16,796 nt of DNA from JAWXCM01 sp034408745 (GCA_034408745.1 JAWXCM010000190.1:1-16796); one strand, 5' to 3'; shown: positions 1 to 9,432, counted from the stretch's first letter. Notes: generated by a model not told the origin, from the letters alone. Numbers and translations: made by a program.

Positions 1-176
1 GCAGACGCAGCGGTCGGTACCGATGGTCGGCCGGCGCATGCCGCTTTAGTGGTGGTGTCGCGGGGAATTGCTGAGGGCTGAATTGGCCGACTCTCCAGAA
101 GCGTAGTACTTTAGACGGGCAGAAATTGCACCCAGGGCAGCAACTGGCCGCTGGCAGGATAGCCCCGGTGAGGGCA

Positions 177-219
177 GGCGGACGTAGGCGTCCGCCGCAG
201 GCCTGGGGGCCTGCCCCCC
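177..219 (+). repeat. Double-hairpin repeat, copy 1
   Basis: A 43-nt element made of two adjacent perfect stem-loops followed by a run of five C. Hairpin 1 pairs 177-184 with 189-196 (8 bp) around the loop TAGG. Hairpin 2 pairs 197-203 with 208-214 (7 bp) around the loop TGGG. A second copy at 9440-9482 has the same layout to the base. An alternative outer pairing, GGGCAG at 172-177 with CTGCCC at 211-216, is also possible in this copy. There is no T run, so it is not a classical terminator. Confidence 0.85.
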
Positions 220-245
220 AAGAAGTCTGTCTGGGAGAGGATACT

Positions 246-296
246 ATTTAGTTTTAGTTCTCGCTGGCCGATGCCTCCGGCTGGGGTGCCGGAGTT
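246..296. repeat. Partial copy of the rpoD 3' end
   Basis: The 22 bases at 275-296 are identical to 1314-1335, which lie inside the last codons of rpoD (the conserved LRHPSR segment). Both copies are preceded on the plus strand by TTTAGTTTT, which in rpoD includes the stop codon (near 249 here, 1267 there). The spacing between the two blocks is about 19 bases shorter here. In the rpoD frame the minus strand still reads ELRHPSRRHR before running on to a TAG. The 22-mer can itself fold into a 7-bp hairpin (275-281 with 288-294). A remnant of a duplication is the simplest reading; a selected hairpin is the alternative. Confidence 0.5.
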
Positions 297-336
297 CTCT
301 TCTGCCGTCTGATGCGGAGTACTTTGCTGTGAGTGA

Positions 337-355
337 GGGCGGAAGCAGTCCGCCC
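337..355 (-). other. Hairpin just after the usp stop codon
   Basis: GGGCGGA at 337-343 pairs with TCCGCCC at 349-355 around a 5-base loop, only 6 bases beyond the stop codon of the stress-protein gene. The position suits a 3' end of the dnaG-rpoD-usp transcript, but no run of U follows on the minus strand, so intrinsic termination is not supported. It could instead protect the RNA end. Confidence 0.35.
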
Positions 356-361
356 CAGGGT

Positions 362-1195
362 TCAGACGCTGAGTACCGGGCAGGGTGACTCGCGTACGAT
401 GGCGTAGCTTTGCGTCCGGAGGCGGCCGAGAGGGCCGGGAGCGCTGCGGCCGATGACCACCATGTCGGCGTGCTTTTCGGCTGCGACCGTGCGGACGAAG
501 GGAGCCGGGTCGCCGTCTCCGACGACTACTTCGAAAGGCACGGAGGCTCCGGCCATCAGGCTGGCGATGGCGTGGTCGGCGTTGGCGCGGCCGGTTCCTG
601 TTTTGTCCTCCAGCGCATGGGCGACAACCAGTCGCGCTCCGAATTCTTCGCAGACCTGGAGGGCGGCTCGAAGTGCCCGTTCGCCGCGGTCGTCGAGGCT
701 GAGGGCGCAAACGACGGTGCGGATGTCGCGAACCGCGTCGGCACCAGGGTTGTCCATGTGAGCGCCAGTGAGCACAGGGACACTGGCGTCATTCAGCACC
801 TTGCTGGAAATGGATCCGAGAAGAAACCGGCGGAACGGGCCGTGTCCGCGCGTCGGCAGGCAGATAAGATCCACGCCGACTTCATTGGCGACACGTACGA
901 TCGCCTCCGCCGGCTCGCCCACCTCTACGCGGAGGTCGCAGGGAAACGGCGGGAACTCGCGTGTGATGAATTCCCGGACCTGTGCACTCGCCACATCCTG
1001 CACTGCGCGCGTCTCAGTGAATCCCCCGGATAGCAGCTCGAAGGGATTTTCTACTGGCGGCAGTACGTGAAGCACGATTACTCGTGACTGGAAGCGATTC
1101 ACAAAGAAGGAGACGAGCGCCGCAGCGCTTTTGGAATGGGGGGACAGGTCTGTAGGAAACAGAATTGTCCCAGGTCTGCCGATTTTGGTCTTCAT
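362..1195 (-). CDS. Tandem universal stress protein (UspA family)
   Basis: A cytoplasmic nucleotide-binding stress protein of 277 aa with two UspA domains in one chain (about residues 8-145 and 157-277), twice the length of a single-domain Usp. Domain 1 starts with the typical ILFPTDLS strand and carries an ATP-binding type loop, RGHGPFRRFLLGS (116-128), followed by the usual SVPVL end strand. Domain 2 has a weaker counterpart, IGRSAPGPLGRLRTQS (248-263), and ends CPVLSV. So domain 1 probably binds ATP and domain 2 perhaps does not. The ATG at 1193-1195 was chosen because homology begins within ten residues of it. It lies 72 bases after rpoD on the same strand, so it may be read through from rpoD. 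It is flanked on both sides by copies of the rpoD 3' end. Confidence 0.88.
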   Translation of the reverse strand: MKTKIGRPGTILFPTDLSPHSKSAAALVSFFVNRFQSRVIVLHVLPPVENPFELLSGGFTETRAVQDVASAQVREFITREFPPFPCDLRVEVGEPAEAIVRVANEVGVDLICLPTRGHGPFRRFLLGSISSKVLNDASVPVLTGAHMDNPGADAVRDIRTVVCALSLDDRGERALRAALQVCEEFGARLVVAHALEDKTGTGRANADHAIASLMAGASVPFEVVVGDGDPAPFVRTVAAEKHADMVVIGRSAPGPLGRLRTQSYAIVRESPCPVLSV

Positions 1196-1267
1196 GGTCC
1201 CAGGAGCAAGTGTACGGCAGGAACACTATAGGCGCCATCGGGTAAAACCATGATGCAAGTACGCCGT

Positions 1268-2983
<1,716 letters not shown>

Positions 2984-3001
2984 CTAAAACCCACCTTCTG
3001 C

Positions 3002-3025
3002 GAACCGAAAGCCTGTTTTCGGTTC
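3002..3025 (-). promoter_or_regulatory. Intercistronic hairpin between dnaG and rpoD
   Basis: A perfect 9-bp stem: 3002-3010 pairs with 3017-3025, loop of 6. It fills most of the 55-base gap between the dnaG stop (3039-3041) and the rpoD GTG. The minus strand after the stem is G-rich with the rpoD ribosome site rather than U-rich, so it is unlikely to terminate transcription. In E. coli the dnaG-rpoD junction is a known RNA processing site that lets primase and sigma be made in different amounts; a similar role here is an inference. Confidence 0.6.
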
Positions 3026-3038
3026 CCCCGATTGTACC

Positions 3039-4793
3039 TCACGCCGACCCGAACCGGATTCGCCGTCTCAGCTCTCCGGCAAGCTGCATCAGACGCATTG
3101 CTTCTTCGAGATTACCTGACCTTTCGGCGGTTTGTAGCTCGCGCTGCACCTGACGATATTGCAGTTCCCGGTCATCGGCTTCGACGATGTTCAAAAAGAC
3201 CACTGCCTGCTCAGTGGAAAGCACTTCCCCACTATGATCGGCAAACAAAGCCGAAGACAGGAGAGCCTTCAGCTCTTCGGAAAGGCGGGTTTCCAGCAAT
3301 TGATAACCGAACGAAGGATCCTCTTCCATAAGAGCGTCGATGGCTTCAATAAGGGGCCAGGTTATCAGCGATCTCACCGTCGCATAACCGGTGAGGCGCG
3401 GAAGCAGTATCTGTCGCACTTCCGGATGCTGCACCAGGGTCCGCAGCAACAGGCGCTCGCGAACAGAGATATTGTTTTCGGGCTGAGTGGCCTGCGGCGG
3501 CATGCGCTGCGCTTTCTGCCCGGGAATTTTCCTGAATTCCGTCAATACGAGATTGCGGTCGAGGCCAAGGTAGTCCGCCACTTCCGTTGCAACCGAGGCG
3601 CGTTCGAGGGGGTCGTGGATGCGCCGAATGGCCGGGAGCAGAAGCTGATCGTAGCCCTGCATGCGAGCCTCGGCGGAACCGGAGCCGAACTTTTTGCGAG
3701 CGCGGTCGGCGAGCCATATGAAGTAGTTTAGGGAGCGGTCGAGCCGGGCGATGTACTCATCGGCGCCGCGCTCCCTGATGTATTCATCGGGATCGAGGCC
3801 GCCTTCGAGTTCGAGAACACGCATGTGCATGCCTTCGTCGATAAGCATCTGGATGGAGCGCTCGGTGGCATTGCCTCCGGCGTTGTCGGGGTCGAAGTTG
3901 ACGACGGCGTTGAGCGAGAAGCGCTTCATGTTGCGCACCTGGGTATTGGTCAGAGCGGTGCCGCAACTGGCCACTACGTTTTTGACGCCGGCGGCGAAAA
4001 CGCCGATGACGTCCATGTAGCCTTCGACGAGAATGACGCGGTCGCCTTTGCGGATGGACTCTTTGGCCCGGTGAAGGTTGTAGAGGACGTTGGACTTCTT
4101 GTATATAGCGGTTTCGGGCGAGTTGAGGTATTTGGGCTCGTCGTCAGGGCGGAGGGCCCGGCCACCGAAGCCGATGACTTTACCTGCCTCGTTGTGGATG
4201 GGGAACATGAGGCGGCCGCGGAACTTGTCGTAGAAACCGCTGTCGGATTCGCGCTTGCCGAAGAGGCCTGAGTCTTCCATTTCCTCAGGGCTGTAGCGGG
4301 AGGCGAATCGTTTGTGGAGCGCGTCCCAGGAGGCGTCGGAGAGGCCGAGGAGGAACTGCTGGGCGACCGCGGAGGTCAGGCCACGCTTCTTGAGGTACTC
4401 GCGGGCATCGGTGCCCTGTGGGCCATAGAGGTTCTGGGCGTAGACGCGCGATGCTTCTTCGTACATCTCGAAGATGACGGCGCGCACTTCCGATTCCGGG
4501 TCGCGGTCTTTGCGCTGTGGGACGGGGATGCCGTTGCGCTCGGCGAGGGCGGTGAGTGCTTCCCAGAACGTACAGGCGTCGATGGTCTGGACGAATTTGA
4601 TGACGTCGCCACCGGCGCCGCAACCGAAGCACTTGTAGATGCCGAGGGCGGGATTCACGCCGAAGGACGGCGTTTTTTCCGAGTGAAACGGGCACAATCC
4701 CACGAACCGTCCGCCTGCTTTGCGCAGCGGGAGGTACTCCCTGACGGTCTGGACGATGTCTACCTGTGCCTTGACCTGCTCGGCGAAATCCAT
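3039..4793 (-). CDS. dnaG: DNA primase DnaG
   Basis: Makes the RNA primers for chromosome replication, working with the replicative helicase at the fork. Length 584 aa, normal for the family. The N-terminal CHC2 zinc-binding domain is clear: CPFH (34-37) and CFGC (55-58) supply C34, H37, C55 and C58. The catalytic core and Toprim domain follow, with EGYMD (257-261; acid E257) and the metal-binding NFDPDNAG (299-306), where the more usual DGD reads DPD. The C-terminal third (from about 430) is the less conserved helicase-interacting region. The ATG at 4791-4793 starts the typical MDFAEQVKAQVDIVQTV helix. It lies 33 bases from a divergent hydrolase gene; the rpsU gene that often precedes dnaG is not here. 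rpoD follows in the same direction. Confidence 0.97.
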   Translation of the reverse strand: MDFAEQVKAQVDIVQTVREYLPLRKAGGRFVGLCPFHSEKTPSFGVNPALGIYKCFGCGAGGDVIKFVQTIDACTFWEALTALAERNGIPVPQRKDRDPESEVRAVIFEMYEEASRVYAQNLYGPQGTDAREYLKKRGLTSAVAQQFLLGLSDASWDALHKRFASRYSPEEMEDSGLFGKRESDSGFYDKFRGRLMFPIHNEAGKVIGFGGRALRPDDEPKYLNSPETAIYKKSNVLYNLHRAKESIRKGDRVILVEGYMDVIGVFAAGVKNVVASCGTALTNTQVRNMKRFSLNAVVNFDPDNAGGNATERSIQMLIDEGMHMRVLELEGGLDPDEYIRERGADEYIARLDRSLNYFIWLADRARKKFGSGSAEARMQGYDQLLLPAIRRIHDPLERASVATEVADYLGLDRNLVLTEFRKIPGQKAQRMPPQATQPENNISVRERLLLRTLVQHPEVRQILLPRLTGYATVRSLITWPLIEAIDALMEEDPSFGYQLLETRLSEELKALLSSALFADHSGEVLSTEQAVVFLNIVEADDRELQYRQVQRELQTAERSGNLEEAMRLMQLAGELRRRIRFGSA

Positions 4794-4826
4794 GTGGGCG
4801 ACTGCTCTCTATTATCGTTTGGAGAT

Positions 4827-5699
4827 ATGACGATCATCGCGTGTCTCCTTCTGATGGCGGCGCCGCCGCCGAGCGTTGAGGAGTTACTGGAGGCCAGGTT
4901 GCTGCAACGCGTGGCGGCGGTGGATGCGGAGTTGAAGGGCGTGATGGGGGTGCATGCCATCGATCTGGAGACTGGGCGCACGATCTCCTACCATGCCGAC
5001 ACGGTGTTTCCGCAGGCGAGTTCGATCAAGATTCCCATTCTGATCGAGCTGTTCCGACAGGTTGGCGAGGGCAAACAGAATCTCAAGGCTCAGGTGACGC
5101 TGGAGCAGCGGGACCTGGTGGGCGGCAGTGGTCATTTGCAGTCGACGCTGAAGTTACATCCCATGACGCTGACCGTGGAAGACCTGGCGGTGGCGATGAT
5201 ATCGAGCAGCGACAACACGGCTACCAACAAGCTGATCTCAATGGTTGGGATGCAGAATGTGAATGCGACGGTGGAGCGGATGGGGTTCCGACACACGCGC
5301 CTGCAGCGCATCATGATCGACGTGGCGGCTGCGGCCCGGAATGACGAGAATATTTCTACTCCGCTGGAAATGGCGCGGATTATGGAACTGATTTATCGGG
5401 GCAAGGCGGTGAGTGCGGCGGCGTCGAAGCAGATGCTGGAGATTTTGAAATTGCCCGACGCGGACTTTCGCAAGACGGTTCCGGCGAACGTGGTGGTGGC
5501 GGCCAAGCCGGGTGGTCTGACGGGTGTGCATTGCGAGACGGGAGTCGTGTTTGTGCAGGGGCGGCCGTTTGTGCTGAGTGTGGCGGGTACATTTTTGACG
5601 GGCGACGCGAATCCGGTTCCGGCGGTGACGAAGCTGTTCTATGAGCATTTCGCTACGCTGGCGAAATCGAACAAGTATGGGAATGGAGGTGTGCGGTGA
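4827..5699 (+). CDS. Secreted beta-lactamase-fold serine hydrolase (class A-like)
   Basis: A 290-aa protein of the serine beta-lactamase/PBP-like superfamily, probably periplasmic. The ATG at 4827 gives a short hydrophobic leader (MTIIACLLLMAAPPP); the reading frame stays open upstream, but that part is only the antisense of dnaG. Motifs: active-site SSIK (S65, K68); SDN at 128-130; and KPGG at 227-230 in place of the KTG box of true class A enzymes. I see no clear glutamate at the place of class A E166; D165 is nearby. So beta-lactam hydrolysis is uncertain, and a cell-wall or peptide-related hydrolase is also possible. GGAG at 4821-4824 is unusually close to the start; ATG 4854 in the same frame is an alternative but would lose the leader. 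The next gene overlaps its stop. Confidence 0.82.
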   Translation: MTIIACLLLMAAPPPSVEELLEARLLQRVAAVDAELKGVMGVHAIDLETGRTISYHADTVFPQASSIKIPILIELFRQVGEGKQNLKAQVTLEQRDLVGGSGHLQSTLKLHPMTLTVEDLAVAMISSSDNTATNKLISMVGMQNVNATVERMGFRHTRLQRIMIDVAAAARNDENISTPLEMARIMELIYRGKAVSAAASKQMLEILKLPDADFRKTVPANVVVAAKPGGLTGVHCETGVVFVQGRPFVLSVAGTFLTGDANPVPAVTKLFYEHFATLAKSNKYGNGGVR

Positions 5700-6112
5700 G
5701 ACTGGTACTGCTGATTGTGTTCGGGGTTGGCTGCTCGCTGGGGCAGATTGACGAGATTGGGGCTGTGAAGGACGTGGTGCGCCGGTATGTGGATGCCCGG
5801 GAGAATCGAGATCCGAAGTTGATTGCGTCGCTGTTCGCGCCGGATGCGGACCAGTTGGTTTCCAGCGGCGAGTGGCGGCGCGGAGCACCGTCGCTGGTGA
5901 AGGGCATGCTGGGGAGCAGTGAGCGGAACTCGGGCAAGCGGACGATCACGGTGGAGACGGTCCGGTTTCTGGGGTCGGATGTGGCGATTGCGGACGGCAG
6001 GTATGAGATCGCCGGGTCGCGTCCGATGTGGTCGACATTTGTGATGCGGAAACACTCGGGTGCCTGGCGGATTGAGGCAATCCGGAATATGGCGCCGACG
6101 GCTGCGCCGTAA
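5696..6112 (+). CDS. Exported small NTF2/SnoaL-like (DUF4440-type) protein
   Basis: 138 aa. An N-terminal hydrophobic leader (MRLVLLIVFGVGCSLGQ) suggests export. The rest fits the small cone-shaped NTF2-like fold: an opening helix (IGAVKDVVRRYVDARENRD, residues 20-38), then LIASLFAPDADQLVSSGEW, and closing strands with FVMRKHSGAWRIEAIRN. No catalytic residues can be assigned, as this fold serves many roles. The start is a GTG that overlaps the TGA of the upstream hydrolase (GTGA) and has GGAGG at 5685-5689 six bases before it, so translation is probably coupled. Its operon partner suggests a joint periplasmic job, but the function is unknown. Confidence 0.75.
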   Translation: MRLVLLIVFGVGCSLGQIDEIGAVKDVVRRYVDARENRDPKLIASLFAPDADQLVSSGEWRRGAPSLVKGMLGSSERNSGKRTITVETVRFLGSDVAIADGRYEIAGSRPMWSTFVMRKHSGAWRIEAIRNMAPTAAP

Positions 6113-6132
6113 ACTGCTGCATTTCTCTACAC

Positions 6133-6161
6133 TTGACTTTGGCTCCGTGATTGCTTAATAC
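6133..6161 (+). promoter_or_regulatory. Candidate sigma-70 promoter of the kor operon
   Basis: TTGACT at 6133-6138 (5 of 6 to the -35 consensus), a 17-base spacer, then TAATAC at 6156-6161, which is only a 3 of 6 match for the -10. The stretch is AT-rich compared with its surroundings and lies directly before the first kor gene. The -35 and the spacing are convincing; the exact -10 is not. Confidence 0.45.
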
Positions 6162-6181
6162 AAATGCATAACGGAGGATTC

Positions 6182-6421
6182 ATGGCCACGGGCTTCGTTT
6201 CCATCACGGTAGAGCGATGCAAGGGTTGCGGCTTTTGTGTCGAGTTTTGCCCCACCAGGGTGTTGGAACTCTCAACAGCATTCAATGCCAAGGGCTATCA
6301 TCCACCGGAGGTTATAGCAGCCGATAAGTGCTCAGGCTGCGATCTCTGCGGGATGTATTGCCCTGATTTCGCGATCTTCGGCGTGCGCCAGCAGGCGTCC
6401 AGGAGCGGGAATGCGAGCTGA
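6182..6421 (+). CDS. korD: 2-oxoacid:ferredoxin oxidoreductase, ferredoxin-like delta subunit
   Basis: A 79-aa ferredoxin subunit with two [4Fe-4S] sites: CKGCGFCVEFCP (Cys 13, 16, 19, 23) and CSGCDLCGMYCP (Cys 50, 53, 56, 60). It carries electrons from the TPP/Fe-S catalytic subunits to an outside acceptor. The ATG at 6182 is preferred because GGAGG lies at 6173-6177; an upstream in-frame ATG at 6164 would put the ribosome site inside the gene. Its last 11 bases overlap korA. The order delta-alpha-beta-gamma is typical of four-subunit 2-oxoglutarate:ferredoxin oxidoreductases, which link a carboxylic-acid cycle (oxidative or reductive) to ferredoxin. Confidence 0.9.
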   Translation: MATGFVSITVERCKGCGFCVEFCPTRVLELSTAFNAKGYHPPEVIAADKCSGCDLCGMYCPDFAIFGVRQQASRSGNAS

Positions 6422-7571
6422 CCCAGCGGGCGTCCTGACGGGCACTCATTTCATAAACGGGGATGCTGCGTGCTGTGAGGGAGCCCTCGCAGTGGGTGCG
6501 CGATTTAGCGCAGGTTACCCGATCACACCCTCCACAGAAATAGTGGAAAGATTCGCAGCGCGGATACCGGCTGTGGGCGGGATCTTCATTCAGATGGAGG
6601 ACGAACTGGCCGCTTCGATCACGCTTCAGGGCGCGGTCTGGGCAGGTGCCAAAGCATTCACGGTCACCTCCGGTCCTGGGTTCTCTCTGATGATGGAACA
6701 CATCGGCTACGCGGCCATGACGGAATGCCCCTGTGTATTCGTCGACGTGCAGCGGGGCGGGCCTTCGACGGGTCTCCCGACGCTTCCGGCACAGGGCGAT
6801 ATGATGCAGGCCCGGTTTGGTTCGCACGGTGATTACGGCACGATTGCGCTGTGTCCGAGTTCGCCACAGGAGTGCTTCGATCTTACGATTCGGGCGTTCA
6901 ATCTGGCGGAGCGTTTTCGCACTCCGGTGATGTTGATGATGGACGAGTGTGTGGGTCATATGACCGAGAAGGTCGTGATCCCGAAGGCGGATGAGCTTGA
7001 GGTTACGCCTCGGCGTATCACTACGAAACCGCCGGGCGAGTTCCACCTGTTCGAGCCGGGTCCCGACCTGGTGCCCGATATGGTTCATGCGGGCGAAGGC
7101 TACGACATTCATGTTACTGGCCTGACTCACAACGAGATTGGGTATGCCGAGTTGACGGTCGCGCGGCAGGACACGCTGGTGCGGCGGCTGCAGGAGAAGC
7201 TGACGGTCGCGCTCGACGAGATCAGCCAGTATGAGCTGGAGGAATGCGACGGTGCCGACGTGGTGGTGGTGTCGTACGGCATTACAGCCCGTGTGGCACA
7301 GCGGGCTGTGCTGATGGCTCGCGCGGAGGGACTACGAGTCGGCACAATGCGCCTGGTGACGGTGTGGCCATTTCCCGAGGCGGTGATTCGGGAACTGGCG
7401 GGCAAGGTGAAAGCGCTGGTGGTTCCTGAGCTGAACCTGGGCCAGGTAGTGCTGGAAGTGCAGCGGTGCGCGGATGGCCAGTGCCGGACGATTCCGGTGT
7501 CGCATGCCGGCGGGAGTGTGCATAAGCCAGAAGTGATTTTGGCTGCGATTCGTAAAGGAGCAGGGGCATGA
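6411..7571 (+). CDS. korA: 2-oxoacid (probably 2-oxoglutarate):ferredoxin oxidoreductase alpha subunit
   Basis: 386 aa, the usual length for the separate alpha subunit. It contains the pyrimidine-binding fold of the TPP enzyme (GARFSAGYPITPSTEIVERF at 29-48, QMEDELAASI at 61-70, TSGPGFSLM at 86-94) and a C-terminal transketolase-C-like domain (from about 255; VVVVSYGITARVAQRA). With korB it decarboxylates a 2-oxoacid with CoA to give acyl-CoA, CO2 and reduced ferredoxin. 2-Oxoglutarate is the likeliest substrate from overall resemblance and gene order, but branched-chain 2-oxoacids cannot be excluded by reading alone. The ATG at 6411 overlaps korD by 11 bases and has AGGAG at 6401-6405. It overlaps korB by the sequence ATGA. 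Confidence 0.92.
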   Translation: MRADPAGVLTGTHFINGDAACCEGALAVGARFSAGYPITPSTEIVERFAARIPAVGGIFIQMEDELAASITLQGAVWAGAKAFTVTSGPGFSLMMEHIGYAAMTECPCVFVDVQRGGPSTGLPTLPAQGDMMQARFGSHGDYGTIALCPSSPQECFDLTIRAFNLAERFRTPVMLMMDECVGHMTEKVVIPKADELEVTPRRITTKPPGEFHLFEPGPDLVPDMVHAGEGYDIHVTGLTHNEIGYAELTVARQDTLVRRLQEKLTVALDEISQYELEECDGADVVVVSYGITARVAQRAVLMARAEGLRVGTMRLVTVWPFPEAVIRELAGKVKALVVPELNLGQVVLEVQRCADGQCRTIPVSHAGGSVHKPEVILAAIRKGAGA

Positions 7572-8443
7572 GCACTTGCGTGGAACTACCAATTCTCCAG
7601 AACCCGACTGAGAAGTTCCTGCGCAGCGAGAGGATGCCACACATCTGGTGTCCGGGCTGCGGAATTGGAACGACCGTCAATGCGTTTGCGCGGGCGCTGA
7701 CTGACAGCAAGCTGAATACGCAGAAGGTGGCGGTGGTCAGCGGGATCGGATGCTCGGGGCGCGTGGCGGGCTATACCAAACTGGACTCGTTTCACACAAC
7801 GCATGGACGCGCGATTCCATTTGCTACGGGCCTGAAGCTGGGTAACCCCGATTTGACTGTGGTGGTTTATTCGGGAGATGGCGACCTGACGGCGATCGGC
7901 GGGAATCATTTGATTCACGCGGCTCGGCGCAACCTGGACATCAAGGTGATCTGCGTGAACAACCAGGTGTACGCGATGACGGGCGGTCAGACCGCTCCGA
8001 CGACGCCGGACACCGCGGTTACGGCGTCGTCACCGTACACTTCTTTTGAGCCGCACTGGAATCTGCCGCATCTGGTGGAGGCGGCTGGCGCGGTCTATAT
8101 CGCACGCTGGACGACGTACCACGTGAAGCAGATGGAAAAGGCGATGACGGAGCTGCTGTTGAAGAAGGGCTTCGGTTTTCTCGAAATCGTGTCGCCCTGC
8201 CCGACGCTGTATCAGCGGCGGAACGGCATGGGTGAGGGGATCGACGCGATGAAGCATTACAAGGCCGTGAGCAAGGTGAAGCACGGTTGCAGCACTTCGG
8301 ATCTGGACCTGGACCTCGATGGCGAGATTATCGTAGGTAAATTTGTGGATCGGGAGAGGCCGGAGTATCTGGATTCGTTGCGCGCCCGCATGCAGGAGAA
8401 GCTCGGTGCGAAGTATGTGGAGGACCACATCACATGTCAGTAA
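7568..8443 (+). CDS. korB: 2-oxoacid:ferredoxin oxidoreductase beta subunit (TPP-binding)
   Basis: 291 aa. Carries the TPP diphosphate and Mg2+ site: GDGD at 103-106 followed by NNQVYAMTGGQ at 131-141, the standard pattern of the beta subunit. CPGCG at 28-32, plus C62 and the late Cys near 'SPCPTLYQRR', are the usual iron-sulfur ligands of this subunit. It forms the catalytic unit with korA. The ATG overlaps the korA stop (ATGA) and has AGGAG at 7556-7560 seven bases upstream. It overlaps korC by 10 bases, so the four subunits are tightly coupled in translation. Confidence 0.93.
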   Translation: MSTCVELPILQNPTEKFLRSERMPHIWCPGCGIGTTVNAFARALTDSKLNTQKVAVVSGIGCSGRVAGYTKLDSFHTTHGRAIPFATGLKLGNPDLTVVVYSGDGDLTAIGGNHLIHAARRNLDIKVICVNNQVYAMTGGQTAPTTPDTAVTASSPYTSFEPHWNLPHLVEAAGAVYIARWTTYHVKQMEKAMTELLLKKGFGFLEIVSPCPTLYQRRNGMGEGIDAMKHYKAVSKVKHGCSTSDLDLDLDGEIIVGKFVDRERPEYLDSLRARMQEKLGAKYVEDHITCQ

Positions 8444-9018
8444 CCGAGATTCGAGTTGCCGGGTTCGGCGGACAGGGCGTAATGCTGGCAGCCGACATCA
8501 TCGGGAAGGCGGCCTGCATTTACGCCGGTGGATACGCTACCAAGACGCAGAACTATGGGCCTGAGGCTCGGGGCGGAGCTTCTTCGGGCGCGCTGGTGTT
8601 GTCGAAGGAACCGATCCTTTATCCGTACACAACGAGCCCTCACATTCTGGTTGCGTTGTCGCAGGAAGCTTACTCGCGATTCATGCCGGAGATGGATCCA
8701 AATGGCGTGCTGATTGTTGAGGAAGATCTGGTGCCGATTGGTGCCGAGTTGCCCTCAGGGGTTCGGGTGTACCGGATTCCGGCGACGCGCATGGCGGAAG
8801 AGCTGGGCCGCAAGATTGTAATGAACGTGATTGTGGTGGGCTATTTTGCGGCGGTGTCTGGCATTTTGGAGAAGAGAGCTTTTCTCGATTCGGTAACTGC
8901 GTCGGTTCCGGAAAAGGCGCTGGCTCTGAATCTGCGGGCGTTTGAGGCCGGGTACAACTACGGCCGGAATGTCGCGGTGGAATCCGCGGAGCCGATGGCC
9001 GATGCGGTCGAGCGGTAG
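8434..9018 (+). CDS. korC: 2-oxoacid:ferredoxin oxidoreductase gamma subunit
   Basis: 194 aa, normal for a free gamma subunit. The family hallmark GFGGQGV is at 10-16, followed by TKTQNYGPEARGGASSG (about 37-53), the conserved region that contacts CoA and the catalytic subunits. The ATG at 8434 lies inside the end of korB (10-base overlap). A 15-base gap separates it from the next gene, which has its own GGGAG ribosome site. Confidence 0.92.
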   Translation: MSVTEIRVAGFGGQGVMLAADIIGKAACIYAGGYATKTQNYGPEARGGASSGALVLSKEPILYPYTTSPHILVALSQEAYSRFMPEMDPNGVLIVEEDLVPIGAELPSGVRVYRIPATRMAEELGRKIVMNVIVVGYFAAVSGILEKRAFLDSVTASVPEKALALNLRAFEAGYNYGRNVAVESAEPMADAVER

Positions 9019-9033
9019 AGAAAGGGAGAGGCC

Positions 9034-9432
9034 GTGAATATTAAAGTAATCCTTTGCAATTGTGACGGGCTTAAGTTTATGCCCGAGTCGCTGGATATGA
9101 ACACGCTGCCGCACGAACTGGAGAACGACAGCGACGTGACGTACGCGCTGATGCATCCTCAGTTGTGCGGGTCGGGGGGCGTGAGCATGCTTCGTGATTT
9201 GCTGAAGGCTGCTGGTCCGGACGACTATTTCGTTGTCGCGGGCTGCGGGCCGGAGAATCAGCCTCACTTTCTGGGTCATGTCCTGGACGAGGTGAATTTC
9301 CCGGCGGATCGGTTTGTGGGGGTGAATATTCGCTGCTCGGATAACTGTAATGCACGGGAGTCCGTTCTGAAGGCGGTTGGGCAGCTGATCACGATTAAGA
9401 ATGCCAGCCCTGTGGATGCTTTCGGCGGTTAG
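9034..9432 (+). CDS. HdrA N-terminal-domain-like cysteine protein in the kor operon
   Basis: 132 aa with six cysteines at 8, 10, 45, 71, 101 and 105. The pattern resembles the small domain that opens HdrA, the flavin subunit of heterodisulfide reductase: a strand ending in C-x-C, then LCGSGG (44-49), AGCGPENQPHFLGHVLDE (69-86, like the ASCSP...H-P-F of HdrA), then NIRCSDNC (98-105, like the NIREQCSW stretch). The FAD and ferredoxin domains of full HdrA are absent, so this is a free-standing version. It probably binds an iron-sulfur cluster and passes electrons from the kor complex. No signal peptide is seen. Start GTG at 9034 with GGGAG close upstream. The assignment comes from remembered motif similarity and is moderate. 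Confidence 0.65.
   Translation: MNIKVILCNCDGLKFMPESLDMNTLPHELENDSDVTYALMHPQLCGSGGVSMLRDLLKAAGPDDYFVVAGCGPENQPHFLGHVLDEVNFPADRFVGVNIRCSDNCNARESVLKAVGQLITIKNASPVDAFGG

Larger units (their letters stand above)
1..361. other. Gene-poor edge region
   Basis: No protein gene could be recognised here. The plus strand is open from the edge to a TGA at 79-81 in one frame and to a TAG at 47-49 in another, so the tail of a gene entering from outside is possible, but neither short tail is recognisable. The minus-strand reading frame that crosses the region is arginine- and proline-rich and unlike a real protein. What the region does hold is structured DNA: the double-hairpin repeat at 177-219, a copy of the rpoD 3' end at 246-296, and a 7-bp hairpin at 337-355 just after the stop codon of the stress-protein gene. 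Confidence 0.6.

Noticed and set aside
111..710. Long minus-strand frame at the left edge
   Set aside because: Very rich in Arg and Pro, overlaps the stress-protein gene in another frame, and passes through the hairpin repeat.
410..1033. Long plus-strand frame opposite usp
   Set aside because: Antisense shadow of the stress-protein gene, with no recognisable motif or ribosome site.
4314..4826. Upstream extension of the serine hydrolase frame
   Set aside because: The frame is open because it is antisense to dnaG; the composition is unlike a protein and the signal peptide starts at 4827.
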